Part shown: one piece after another, positions 43,431 to 56,094 of the stretch
Position numbering within the stretch: the first letter of the stretch is position 1
Layout: each line of letters opens with the position of its first letter
Assembly (NCBI RefSeq): GCF_028372415.1
Contig: NC_092873.1
Span: forward strand, 352,077,890 to 352,141,889
Direction: 5' to 3'
From: Notamacropus eugenii
Lineage: Eukaryota > Chordata > Mammalia > Diprotodontia > Macropodidae
Length of the DNA stretch: 64,000 bases
The notes under the pieces: generated by a model
Database searches by the model: none
Seen by the model: the letters and a program-made list of their open reading frames with translations, nothing else
What the model was told of the DNA's origin: nothing
Translations under genes and position numbers: made by a program

Positions 43431-44457
43431 ACTCTCTTCCTGATGGGACCTGATTTCATTATGATACGGGAGCTGAGAAATGAAGTGTTTTGTTCATGGA
43501 ACAACCAGGAGTCCAGTATCACTGTATTGTAGGGAACAGGGTGTAAAAAAGAAGTAAGGTTTGAGAGTGAAGGTACCCACGTTTACTGGGGAAATGGTTT
43601 ATGCTGAAACTTGGTACTCCCTTGATAATAGGGGAGCTACCCATCCTACCCTAAGTTCCTTCTCTTTAGCCTAACACCCGATGGTCTGGGATATTAGCAC
43701 TGGATATGCTGTTGATTTATTCTGCAACCCTGAGTCTATCACTTATCCTTCCAAGGCCTCAATTTTCCCAGCTCAGAAATGATTTACTAGTATAAGTTGT
43801 AACACAGTGAAAAGAAGACTCACACAAGATATTGTCAGAGGGGGGAAAATGGGCCTTTCAGAAAGTGAGACCAAGGGATAGCCAGTGAACAATCTATATG
43901 TTCCACACCAGAGATGGTGAGGAAGGCCCCAGTATATTGGGTATACCCCCTCTGTGGTGATTTTATGGAAGGACATGGGCCAGAGTTGCATAAAGTTAGG
44001 CAGAAATGGATTCATTAAGACCTTAAACATTGGAAGGAATATCTATATCTGCGAGACTACAGAACCACTGGAGGATTGGAGGTAATTCCAGTCTATCTCC
44101 AAACAGCCAGTCTCAGTTTCCTGTCTATAAGGGATCACCTTTAGTTTGAAGATCCAGTTCTGTAACCTTGGGCAGGCATCATGTTTTCTACATCTTTGCA
44201 TACCCAGGAGGAGCTAGCCTGGAAGGCACTGTGAAGTAGAGAGAATACTGCCTGGAGAATCAGAAGAGCCTACATTCTGTTAACTGAAGGGAAGAGGAAA
44301 ACACAGTCAAGGAGGGGTGGGGGAGGGGAATGGTCAAGGAAGGCTTCAAGGAGGGCATGGCTAGTGAGCATAGGCTCAAAGGAAGAGAAGGACTGAGGTG
44401 GAAATGGGGAAGCTCATTCCCAGAGGTAGAATTATACATGGGTAGGAGATGGAATAG
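43431..44457. other. Intergenic, mostly unassigned
   Basis: Contains a short SINE-like patch at about 43,700-43,790 ('ctgcaaccctgagtctatc', 'ggcctcaattttcccagctc'). The rest is not recognised. Confidence 0.4.
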
Positions 44458-45022
44458 AGCAGCTAGGTGGCGCCGTAGTGCACAGAGCACTGGCCCTGGA
44501 GTCAGGAGGACCTGAATTCAAATGTATCCTCAGACACTTTGTTGCCGTGTTTTGCCTTCGATCTCAAAGAGGACCATGACATCAAGATGATGACATGACT
44601 TGCAGTTGACTTTGGTTTGAGGGAGGGAGGGCTGTGCAAGGTCACCAACCTCACTTTCTTCTCCTGAGCCATCTGGGTCCAGTGGCCTGATACTCATCAG
44701 GACAACTGGAGGTGGTCCAAGATGCATTGGGAGACTCTGGCCCTTTCAGGCTAAGGTCTTATAGCATTCTCACGTTGAGTGAGATACACCCATTCAGTAA
44801 ATAGGTTTCTTTAAGTAGTGGCTTAAGGGATGGCCCCTTTAATAAAAAAATAAAAATCACACTGGGAGAAAACCCGTAGGTAAAAGAGAAACAATGACAC
44901 CCTGTTTGCCTCAGTTTTCTCATCTGTAAAATGAGACAGAGGAGGAAATGGCAAACCACTCCAGCGTCTTTACCAAGTAAACCCCCACATGGGGCCATGA
45001 GGAGTCAGACCAACAACTCAAC
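44458..45022 (+). repeat. SINE type A split by an inserted element
   Basis: Head at 44,458-44,535 ('gcagctaggtggcgccg', 'gtcaggaggacctgaattc'); the copy resumes at 44,895 with 'tgtttgcctcagttttctca', 'aaatggcaaaccactccag' and ends 'gaggagtcagaccaacaac'. The gap is the minus-strand element at 44,536-44,890. Confidence 0.85.
44536..44890 (-). repeat. RTE-tailed SINE (type D) inserted in a SINE
   Basis: Plus-strand text 'cgatctcaaagaggaccatg', 'gagggagggctgtgcaagg', 'catctgggtccagtggcc', 'actcatcaggacaactgg' matches the copy at 48,520-48,690. Its 'ggtcctctttgagatcgaa' end on the minus strand resembles the 3' end of the RTE LINE near 57,890. Confidence 0.7.
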
Positions 45023-45569
45023 AAGGGAAATAGAATGTCAAGTCTGAGTGATGGTGAAAAACCCAGTTTGATTAAAAGTAGAGAACATGAGAGTAATGGT
45101 GAGATAAGACTCAAGTAGGCTAGAGCAAAAATCTGTGCAGGGCTGAGCTAGCTAGCACTAGGGAGCTACTGAAGGCTACTGATGGTAGCACCATCAACAA
45201 ACCTGTGCATTAGAAAAAGATTAATTTGTGAGCTGTGTGAAGGATAGGAAAGGGAAGGAACTGGAGGCCACTCTCTGGGCCTCTTTGCTTGTCTACTGAG
45301 GGGATCAGTTTAGATGACCTCCACTTCAATACACTGAAAAGTTCCTTTAAAAATTGCATATAAACCAGAGCCTTCCTCAGTGATTTACATTCTAATTATC
45401 TTCTTTCCCAACACCTTCATTTGATAATGGTTCCTACACTTAGGCTGCTAAGTTTCTGTTGTACCTCCTCTTCTTTCTAGGTTAAGTAATTAAGGACCTG
45501 ACCCTAAAACAAATACTTTTAACATATTAGAGGAACAAGTCAATGGGGTTAAAGATTAGGGGTGCAGTC
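45023..45569. other. Intergenic, nothing firm
   Basis: May contain weak antisense L2-like words near 45,170-45,260. No gene seen. Confidence 0.4.
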
Positions 45570-46210
45570 CCCTCATCACTTCACACCTGGACTATTACAA
45601 TAGCCTGCTGGGGAGGAAGGGCAGGCTGCCTGCTTTATGTCTCTCCCCACTGCAATCCAACCTCCATTCAGCCACTGAAGTGATTTTCCTAAAGCACAGG
45701 TCTGACCACAGGATTCCCCCCGCCCCATCCCCTTTTAAAACTCCAATGACTCCCTATTGCCTCCAGGATCAAATATAATATCCTGTTTGTTGTTCAAAGC
45801 CCTTCATGACCTAGCCCCATCTCCTACCTCTCCAGGCTCCGTACATCTTAATCTTCACCACATACTCTGATCCAGCGACACTGGTCTCCCGGTTATTCCA
45901 CAAACAAGACATTCCATCTCTCAATCCCTGGGCTTTTTTCTTTGGCTGGCCCCCTTGACTGGAATGTTCCCTCACAATTCTGACTACTGGCTTTCTTTAA
46001 ATCCCAACCAGAACCCCATCTTCTACAGGAAGCCTCACCTAACCTCTGTGAATTCCAGTGACTTCTCTCCATTATTTTCTATTTATCCTGCATGGAACGG
46101 GCTTCGTATTTGTTTGCATGTTGTTTCTCCCATTAGACTGAGCTCCCAGAAGGCAGACTGTGTGCCTCTTTGGAGCAGTGTTTGGCACATAGTACACACT
46201 TAATAAATTG
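45570..46210 (+). repeat. L2 LINE 3' end
   Basis: 'ggactattacaatagcctgc', 'aaagcacaggtctgaccac', 'ccctattgcctccaggatc', 'accccatcttctacaggaag', 'tttggcacatagtacacac' in order. Confidence 0.9.
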
Positions 46211-46214
46211 ACTT

Positions 46215-46360
46215 TAGAGTCAAGTAACATGGTTTCTAGTTCCATTTCTGCCACCGATGTGACATTGGACAAGTCACTTCTCAAGGACTTCACCAGTAAA
46301 ATGAAGACCTTGAACTAGATAATCTCTAAGATCCATTTTCACTCTGAAATTCTCTGGTTC
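46215..46360 (+). repeat. SINE type C
   Basis: 'gtttctagttccatttctgc', 'attggacaagtcacttctc', 'gaactagataatctctaaga'. Follows the L2 tail directly. Confidence 0.7.
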
Positions 46361-47115
46361 TGCTTTAAAAGAAACCTTTGGTAAAAAAACCAAACTATTC
46401 TTTAGTACCAGATCCATGCTTTTTACTCCAAATCTAAGATTCAAGCTGCTATACCTTACCACAAGACCAGAGTGTGATAATCAGGTTCTCATAGTAGGAT
46501 ACACCTTTATCAATCCATCCTCTGAAGTAGGCCCTTACACTTCATATACTTCAACCTCTCCCCACTGCCTCCCAATGTCTTTTCGAATCTCTCCATTGAT
46601 TATGATTTTTCTCCACCCCTCCATTACTTATTAAGTCTTAGAGACCAACAGCTGCTAAGAGGATCAGACTACCCATTCCACATCCCACCATATCACTCTC
46701 CCAACTTAGCTAAGGGGGAGAAGGGGCAAGGAGAGCTTTCCATCAGAGCTTTTTAGAGCAAAGACCTTAAGATCTTGATAAGCAAATAGGACCAGAGAGG
46801 GACGGTGGCAGACCCTAAATTTGAACCTACATCCTGATAACAAATCCAGTGGCTCTTTCTGAGGCACCAAACCACATACCACAACTGCCTCAAGGAATGT
46901 TTAGTAGTCTTTGGCATACTCTGAAAACCACCTAGCCTAGCTACAAGACAGTGCAAGATAAGGACTGTCTCTTCACCATATACCCCTATAGAACAGGCAA
47001 TGAATAGTGCAGTGGGGCAGTGAATAGTGTGCTGAACTTACCAGGGTTCAAATTCCACCCAACATCTCCTAGCTTAGTTTCCTTATTTGTAAAAACTGTG
47101 AGATTGGACAAAGTG
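46361..47115. other. Intergenic, weak SINE remnants
   Basis: A decayed antisense SINE-like patch at about 46,750-46,880 ('ctaaatttgaacctacatcc') and 'aggttcaaattccaccc'-like words near 47,045. No gene seen. Confidence 0.4.
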
Positions 47116-47390
47116 GCCACATGAGGGCTCACTCCTGTAATTCCAGCTACAAGGGAAGTGGGAATTAAGGGATCTCCTGAGCTCAGGAGGTCTGAGTTGC
47201 AGTGAGCTATGCCCATCTGCATGCACTAAGTTTGGTATTAATATGGAATCCCCAAGAGTAAGGGCCACCAGGATGCCTAAGGAGGGGCAAACCCACCCAG
47301 GTCAGAAATAAGGTGAAAGGTTCAGGGCCCATGAGTAGCACCTGAATTCTGGGCAAGAGGACAGGACTCATTGTTTAAAAAAAAAAAAAA
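47116..47390 (+). pseudogene. RN7SL: 7SL (SRP) RNA retropseudogene, full length
   Basis: The copy follows 7SL RNA from end to end: 'ctcctgtaattccagctac' (5' Alu domain), 'gagctcaggaggtctgagtt', 'gcagtgagctatgcccatct', 'gcactaagtttggtattaat', 'gccaccaggatgcctaagga', 'ggggcaaacccacccaggtc', then a diverged 3' part and a 14-A tail at 47,377-47,390. The A tail and many substitutions mark it as an old processed copy, not an active gene. Family: SRP RNA, reverse-transcribed by LINE machinery. Confidence 0.9.
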
Positions 47391-47649
47391 GTAGCTACAC
47401 TATTAGGGGAACTAAATTGTCAGAGAGGAGCAGAGCAAATTGGTTTTTCACCTCAGCCTAGGAGCAGGAAGTACTTACTATTCTTACTAGAGCAAAAGAC
47501 ATGGGTTTTTGCTCTAAGCAAGACACAGGACCTGGTTCTAGCTCTTAACTATTAAAATCTCCTTGTAAAAACCTTCTGGACCACAGTTTCACCACCAGTA
47601 ATACAGGCATAATACCTGGGTTATGAGGTTAAAATTAGCAAATGGACAG

Positions 47650-47785
47650 AACAGAAGGAACTTCAGAAGCTATCACTCTCATTTTACAGATGAGGAAACT
47701 GAGGTCCAGAGAGTTGAAGTGCTGGGATATGAGCCTACCCACAACAGAGCCTGTGCTCTCATCCACTGTGCTCCTCCATTCTCTT
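47650..47785 (-). repeat. SINE fragment
   Basis: 'cattttacagatgaggaaac', 'tgaggtccagagagttg', 'ctcatccactgtgctcc'. Confidence 0.7.
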
Positions 47786-47877
47786 TGCTATAAGGTGCAA
47801 TATGGTGCCTCTAGCTAGAGACACTTCAGTGCCAAGCATGATGTGCTACCACTCCTGTCTGGATAGAGCCATCTCCA

Positions 47878-48112
47878 CTCAGGTGGCACAGAGGTTAGAG
47901 TGCCCAGCCTAGAGTCAGAAAGACCTGAGTTCAAATGTGACCTCAGACACTTACTAGCTATGTGACCCTGAGCAAGTCACTTAACCCTGTTTGTGTTGGT
48001 TTTCACATTTGCAAAATAAGCTGGAGAAGGAAATGGCAAACCACTCTAGTATCTTTGCCAAGAATGTCCCCAAGAGGGGTCACCAAGTCTGACACAACTG
48101 AAAATAACAAAA
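47878..48112 (+). repeat. SINE type A, full length
   Basis: 'ggtggcacagaggttagag' head, 'gacctgagttcaaatgtgac', 'actagctatgtgaccctgag', 'ctggagaaggaaatggcaaa', 'caagtctgacacaactgaaa' tail. Confidence 0.9.
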
Positions 48113-48194
48113 TCCCCACCCATCCTCCCTCTTTCTTCCACCAGGGCTCCCAAAACACTGGGGCTTAGCCATGTGAGTTTAGAGAAACATGGTG

Positions 48195-48200
48195 TTTAAT
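48195..48200 (-). terminator. ATP5MC1: ATP5MC1 poly(A) signal (ATTAAA)
   Basis: TTTAAT on the plus strand, ATTAAA on the coding strand, about 85 nt after the stop. This gives a short 3' UTR. Confidence 0.7.
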
Positions 48201-48283
48201 GTTAAAGCTCAACACACTCCAGCAAGGGGCTTGGGGCTGGAGTCAAAGCAGCGGGATGGAGGCAGGTGACCCTCCACAGAGCC

Positions 48284-50502
<2,219 letters not shown>

Positions 50503-50515
50503 TCTGCTCTTTTTA

Positions 50516-50989
50516 CTGAGAAGGAAAAAAAAAGGTAAGAACAGTGGTCTTCACTAGACCAGTTTCAGAAGCAGGCTTCCCTCCTTTGCCCTCACCCCTG
50601 CCCCTGTACTTCCTCGGAAAGTAGGAATCCTACCACTGCCCTCCATCCCGTGCCCTTTCGCCCTTCCTCAACCACATGAAAGATAAAGGGCAGGGAATGA
50701 GAGGTCAGTGGAGCAGATTCGGCATCCCTCCTCCCCACCTACTGCAGCCGTGATAAGAAGGTCACTGAGGGGCGGCTGAGGGTGGCAAGAAAACCACCCC
50801 ACACCCCCACGGAGACTTGAGACAGAGGTTGGCAGGTCCCATGGGGCCAGGGCTGTTCTCAGGAACAAATGCTACATGGGCTCATCTAATGGAAACTCCT
50901 CACTTTAAAAGGGAAAAGTGAGGCCCGGGGGAGTGAGAGGACGTGTCCCCACGCGGCAGAGCAAGATGAAAATAAAACCTCAGTCTTGG
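50516..50989 (-). other. ATP5MC1: ATP5MC1 first intron, 3' part
   Basis: No repeat family or alternative exon recognised. Confidence 0.5.
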
Positions 50990-51178
50990 GATCTGGAGCT
51001 GGCCGGAGGGGCCCTTAGAGGTCACCTAGGCCAATCCAGCTTGCTCCTTTTGGAGAAGACCAGAGAGGTTGTGTCGAGCCCAAGGTCACACAGCACTTAA
51101 CGGAGCATACGTGAGAATCGAAGCCCGGTCCTCTGTCTAGCTTCCAAATCTAGGGCTCTAGCCACGACACCACTGCCC
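50990..51178 (-). repeat. SINE type C in ATP5MC1 first intron
   Basis: 'gatctggagctggccggagg', 'cttagaggtcacctaggcca', 'gcccaaggtcacacagcac', 'ctagccacgacaccactgcc'. It borders the CpG island. Confidence 0.8.
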
Positions 51179-51179
51179 G

Positions 51180-51770
51180 GGGAAGGGAGACCACCCCAGG
51201 GCGGAAGCAGCGTGAGCCGCCGCCGTGCCAGCCGCCTGCTCGCTCCCCTGGAGGCAGGGAATCCCGCCTTTGCCCTCCTTCGCCCGCCAGCCATTGCACC
51301 CGGCGCCCTCGGGTCCCCGCTCCAAGCCCCGGAATCCCCGTAGGCGGCATGTCTGAGGCACAGCCACGCCCCGGCTGCCTCCTGCACGCAGGCCTGCAGC
51401 CCCGGTCACCTGCGTCCCGCGCTCCTTCCTGCTGCCCCGCTCCCCAAGGCCCGGCCCGCCGCGGATGCCTCTAGCTCCGCTCAAGGTGACTCACCTCCCG
51501 GCTTCAGCGATTCTCGGCCTCAGAGCCCAGCTCCGCCGCCCACGTGTCCCGTGGTTTCTCCGCTCTCATTGGCCACCGCCCCAGCCCACCCCTTTCTCAC
51601 TGGAATCCGTCAACCGACGAGGCGCGCCCATTGGCTCCCCGTCGGGCGTCTTCTTCGTATTTTATTGGATATTTCCAGCGAGTCCCGCCTCTTTGCGGCC
51701 CAGGGGAAAGTGGGGGCGGGGGGAGGGAGGGAAGGCCTTTCTCTAACACTCGGTTTCTGATTGGTGGATC
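51180..51770 (-). promoter_or_regulatory. ATP5MC1: ATP5MC1 CpG-island promoter with four CCAAT boxes
   Basis: CpG-dense block. Upstream of the presumed start, ATTGG (CCAAT on the coding strand) occurs at 51,568-51,572, 51,630-51,634, 51,664-51,668 and 51,760-51,764. A CACGTG E-box lies at 51,541-51,546. NF-Y and USF type control is inferred. Confidence 0.75.
51495..51540 (-). other. ATP5MC1: ATP5MC1 5' UTR exon
   Basis: A gtgagt donor at 51,494-51,489 on the coding strand ends an exon inside the CpG island, and an acceptor waits 13 nt before the ATG. The left edge (splice site) is clear; the start site near 51,540 is a guess. Confidence 0.65.
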
Positions 51771-51827
51771 TTCCGAAATGTTTCTACCATAGAGTACGAA
51801 GGACCGGAGGTTCCATAATCTCCTGCA

Positions 51828-51991
51828 CAAAATGGCTGCCAAGGTGGGACCGAGAAAAAGACGTGAGAAAGCCGTAGCGTAGGGACGCCACTTGTCCTTG
51901 GAAAGGAGGCTTCCCGACAGCCTGCGTGGGCGTGTTGCATCTTGGGATCTGTAGTCGCGTCATGGCACCAAAGCAGGCTGGGAACTGTGGT
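51828..51991. promoter_or_regulatory. YY1-like and two ZNF143-like sites upstream of ATP5MC1
   Basis: CAAAATGGCTGCC at 51,828-51,840 fits the YY1 consensus. 'gcatcttgggatctgtagt' (51,938-51,955) and 'caggctgggaactgtggt' (51,974-51,991) are complements of the 'actacaattcccagaatgc' type motif of ZNF143/THAP11. Their distance (about 300-450 bp) from the ATP5MC1 start suggests a divergent start site or distal promoter elements. Confidence 0.5.
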
Positions 51992-52269
51992 TCTTTGCTG
52001 CGACCAGCTTCGGGAGCCTTCCCCAGACCCCGCTTCGAAACTTGGCTGAGAAGGTGCCAGGGAGAGTAGTGTGGCAAAATCGATGGCCTCATGTGGTACC
52101 TCTGTGAACCTGAAACGCATTTAATCTCTCATTATCGGAACTTTTTTGATCATACGTCCCTATCAGCAAACGCCTTTTGAACATGCACCTTCCATGTTTG
52201 TATATTTAATTGATGCACGAATTTAGAAATATCTCTCTCCCTCCCGAATGTTCTTGGTTCTTATGGACT

Positions 52270-52395
52270 ACTGGTGCCAGACTTGTGGCAGAGCCTTCCG
52301 AGCTCATATTGGTCTGATCACCCACAGCCGGACACAACATCATGAGGCCATATTGCCCTCTTCCAGCAGGAATAAGGACAAACAATAATATTTAA
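52270..52395 (+). repeat. RTE LINE 3' end fragment
   Basis: One frame reads CQTCGRAFRAHIGLITHSRT, the zinc-knuckle-like C-terminus of the RTE ORF also seen (as CPTCGRAF) at 57,790-57,850. Followed by a decayed RTE 3' tail. Confidence 0.75.
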
Positions 52396-52439
52396 TTACT
52401 TGTATCGGATATGCTCATGATTATGCCCCAAAATAGACA

Positions 52440-52901
52440 TTTTAAACGGATGAGATAAAGAAGAAATAATGTTTGATCCGTCCAGATCCAAGACCACCTT
52501 TCTTCTCTTTTCAGACACCCTGTTTTCCAGAACTGTGCCCTGAGCTTGGCATGACAACAATCCTTTGGGCTCTGGATGAACTTTGCTGCCACTAAATCAC
52601 AGAGCTGATGATCCCTGAGCTTGGGCAAGCACCACCAGGCCCAGATATGAGGCCCGACTATGAATGGCTTTTTGTCTAGACAGTGTTGCTGCTGGGTCGA
52701 ATTGTTGTTGCAAGGTCTTAGCACTGTTGCTACACTATGGTGTTTGATTCTTCATCTAGCCACAAATATATAAATCAAGATTTAGTCCCACTGCCTCATG
52801 TCTCCTACGAGAGGAGGCCTCTAATTTCTCTCCCCCAATGGAATAAAGAAAGCTTTTTGCTTTTATCTTGTCTGAGCTCTTTGGTATTTTTGGAGTTAAC
52901 A
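52440..52901 (+). mobile_element. Possible solo LTR (endogenous retrovirus type), weak
   Basis: An AATAAA at 52,842-52,847 is followed by 'gctttttgcttttatcttg' and 'gagctctttggtatttttgg', ending 'gagttaaca', which looks like an LTR poly(A) and U5 region. The 5' edge is not seen. Old; family not known. Confidence 0.3.
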
Positions 52902-52944
52902 ATGGTTGCAAAACCTCTGTGACAATTTGGTCACTTGTTACCAG

Positions 52945-53480
52945 AGTTGACAGATCCTAGAGTCAGTAAGGAGCCACTAGAGTTTATTGAGTAAGAGAGT
53001 GACATGGTCATATTCAGGCTTTAGGAAAATCAATTTGGCAACTTGTGGAGAATGGATTGGAAATGAGGCAGGAAGATCAGTTAGGAGGCAATAACAGGGG
53101 CAGTAAGGTGTCCAGGTGGATGGAGCACTGATTCTAAAGTCAGGGGGACCTGAGTTCAAACCCAGCTTCAGACGCTCACTAGCTGTGTGACTCTAGGGAA
53201 GTCACTTAACCCCGAAGGCCTCCAAAAAAATTAAATGGAAATCATTACAATGTTCCAAGTGAGAGATGATGAGGACCTGAGCTAAGTGGCAGCCTACATG
53301 AGAGGAGACATATCTGAGAGATGTTGTGGGAAAAGAAATGAAATTTGACAATTTATTGGAAATGTATGGGGAGGAAGCATGAGGGGCAGAATACGATGAC
53401 CTAGTGACTGGAAAGGTGGTCCCAATAGGGAAGTTTAGATTAGGAATTGATTTGGGGTGAATGAGATCAGTGATTCAGAT
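52945..53480 (-). repeat. L2 LINE, antisense, split by a SINE
   Basis: 'gtcagtaaggagccactaga', 'gtttattgagtaagagagtg', 'caatttggcaacttgtgga', then after the SINE 'tgttccaagtgagagatga', 'gagagatgttgtgggaaaag'. Confidence 0.75.
53096..53237 (+). repeat. tRNA-headed SINE nested in L2
   Basis: 'ggggcagtaaggtgtccagg' head, 'gacctgagttcaaacccagc', 'cactagctgtgtgactctag', 'gtcacttaaccccgaaggcc', A-rich end. Confidence 0.9.
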
Positions 53481-53924
53481 TTCAACCTATCCATTCCTGT
53501 TTATTGTGTGAGAGAGTCTGTCCCACCCAAAATGAAAACAGGAAAGGGCAAGGAGTAGAGAGCCCAATGCCAGGGGGTATTTACCACAGCCAGTAAGAGA
53601 GAGCAAGAGGGAGGTCACAATGGAAGACTTGGAGTTTTCCCAATGGCACCTGCACATAGCCTTAGGTTCTAACTATCAAGGGTTAGGGGAGATTGGGAGA
53701 CTACACAGGGGAGGGAGTGGGGAGAGTGATGGAGGCTAAGGGGAAGTATGGATACATCGGAGACAAACTATAATAAGCTACTGAAGTTAAGGTAGGATGT
53801 AAACCCTCTTCCCACCCTCTCATTGGTTGACCTCAGGGTCAGCTCACTGTGCAGATCTAGGTGATAAGTAGCAAAGCAATATATATATATATACTGGTAG
53901 GAGAAGTTTCCTCACTGACAGTTT
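53481..53924. other. Intergenic, nothing recognised
   Basis: No gene or clear repeat, apart from a short (TA)n run at 53,879-53,894. Confidence 0.4.
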
Positions 53925-54065
53925 CCTACATCAGTGAAATCTCAGTTCTGTACCAAAAATGTGCTGGACACTATGCTAAGTGCTGATGATGCCCTCCCAC
54001 CGAAAAAAAGTCCTTGTTCTCAAAGAACTATCTGGGGAAACAAAAGATAGGGTTGGACTACAGGA
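53925..54065 (-). repeat. L2 3' end, antisense fragment
   Basis: 'gtgctggacactatgctaag' and 'cttgttctcaaagaactat'. Confidence 0.55.
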
Positions 54066-54099
54066 TCTCCAAGATCACTTCCAATTTTAAATCTATGAT

Positions 54100-54310
54100 C
54101 TATGATAGAGAAGCTGGGTTCAAATTCTGACTCTGATGTTTGGGCAAGTCCTTTAATGACTCTGGACCTCAACTTTCTCATCTGTAAAATGAGATTCTCT
54201 GAGCTACCTTCCATCTCTCTCTTTATCACAGGATCATAGATTTACCTGGAAGGAATCTCAATGGCCATCTAGTATAGCCTCTTTAATTTTAGCTCTATGA
54301 TCCATACAAG
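54100..54310 (+). repeat. Two adjacent SINE remnants
   Basis: Plus-strand remnant at 54,110-54,220 ('gttcaaattctgactctgat', 'tttctcatctgtaaaatgag') followed by a minus-strand type C piece at about 54,230-54,305 ('ggatcatagatttacctgg'). Confidence 0.65.
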
Positions 54311-54564
54311 GTAATTTTGGTGGAGAGGGAACACTAATAGCTGGGAAAATCAGGAAAAACCCCACGTACAAGGGGGTGCTAGAGTTGAGCTGAGTAAGAA
54401 GTTGAGAATTCTAAGAAGCTCAGGTAAGAAAGTGTATTCCAGGCATAGGGGCACACATCCTAGGCAAAGGCAGGGAGATGGGAAATGGATTGTCATGGGT
54501 GGAAAAATGACAAGACCACCAGTTTGGCTAGACTATGGAGTGTGTGAAGCGAAATGCTGTGTAA

Positions 54565-55930
54565 TAATCAGTCAACAAGCATATTAGTACCTGTTAGGCT
54601 TCAGATATTATACTAAGCTCTGAGGACACAGAGAGAAAAACTGTACAATCCCTGACAATATATACAAATATAGGTAAAAACAGGGGAATATACAAAATGA
54701 ACACAAGGCAGTTGTTTCCCATCAGGAGAGTCATGTAGAAGGTGACTCCTGAGCTGAGTCTTTAAGGAAATTGGAGATTTTGAGAGGCAGAGGTGAGGGG
54801 GAAACACATTCTAGTCATGTGGAACAGCTAATGCAAAGGCCCAAAGACAGGAGATGGAATGGACCAGTGTGGCTAGATCTCAGGGCATGTGGAAGGGATT
54901 AATGTACAAGTAGATCAGAAAAGCTAGGTTGTAAAGAGTTTAAGTGCTAAACAAAGGAGTTTCTTCAAATGTGCCCAACTCTTCATGGCCACATTTGGGG
55001 TTTTCTTGGCAGAGATACTGGAGTGGTTTGCCATTTCCTTCTCCAGCTCATTTTACAGTGAGAAAACTGAGACAAATAAGATCAAGTGACTTGCCCAGGA
55101 TCACACAGCTAGTAAGTGTCTCAGGTGAGATTTGAACTCAGGAAGATGAGTCTTCCTGACTCCAAGCCCAGTGTTCTATCCACTGTGCCACCTGGCTGCC
55201 CAGAGGAGCTTCCACTTGATCTTAAAAGCAACAGGAGTTCATTGGAGTTTATTGAGTGGGGGTGGGGTAGGGTAGCATAGTGAGACCTATACTTTAGGAA
55301 AATTACCGTGGTAGCTCTAAGGATGTATTGGAGTGGGGAAAGGTGAGAGCTATAGAGACAAAATAGGAGACTATTACAATAGTCTAGGTAAGTAGTAGGT
55401 AATGATGACCTGAAAAAGTGTGGTGACCTCTTCAGGGCAGAAAAAAAGGATATATATGAAAGATGACACGAAGGTAGAAATGATAAGATTTCGCAACTGA
55501 ATGAATTTATGGAATATGTGCAAGTGAGGAAATGAGGTTGACACAAAGGTAGAGACCTTGGGTGACTGGAAAGATGGTAGTGTCAAGACAACAATAACAA
55601 AATGTTTAGAAAAAATGGGTGGGTTGGGGAAAGATCATGAGCTCTATTTTGGACATGTTGAGTTTGAGATGTCTTGGGGACATCAACTTCAAAATATCCC
55701 CAAGGAAACTGGAGTCATGGAACTGGAGCTCAGGACTAGAATTGACATAAGTGGATAAATAGTTGGACCTAGAGAAGATAATGAGGTCATCATAAGAGAA
55801 AGTGTAAAGAGAAAAGAGAAGAGGGCTCAGAGCAGAGCTTTGGGGTTATACCCACAATTATAAAAGAGCAAAGAAAACTAAGAAGGAGCAGCCTGACAGG
55901 TAGGAGGAGAATCAGGAGAGAGTGATGTCA
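54565..55930 (-). repeat. Long antisense L2 3' half, split by a SINE
   Basis: Reads antisense L2 for about 1.1 kb: 'atactaagctctgaggacac', 'gaaggtgactcctgagctga', 'aaggcccaaagacaggagat', then after the SINE 'gttcattggagtttattgag', 'tagtctaggtaagtagtagg', 'ttttggacatgttgagtttg', 'actggagctcaggactaga'. Confidence 0.8.
54968..55203 (-). repeat. SINE type A nested in antisense L2
   Basis: 'cccaactcttcatggccaca', 'tactggagtggtttgccatt', 'gtcacttgatc'-type core, 'tcacacagctagtaagtgtc', 'ctatccactgtgccacctgg'. Confidence 0.9.
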
Positions 55931-56094
55931 ATCTCCCTTGGATTTTCAGAAAGGAAGGATCTTTGTTCTTTTCCCTCTCCCCCAAAAGCAATGGTAACTA
56001 CATCCATGCGGCAGCAAGAACATATACTTGTCTAGACAAGCCTAAGATTTCATATCCCTAAATGCCTGCTCTTCCTACTTTCCATATTTGCTAC

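Noticed and set aside
52270-52395. C2H2-like zinc finger CQTCGRAF...HIGLITHSRT
   Set aside because: It is the C-terminus of the RTE ORF; the same motif ends the LINE near 57,850.
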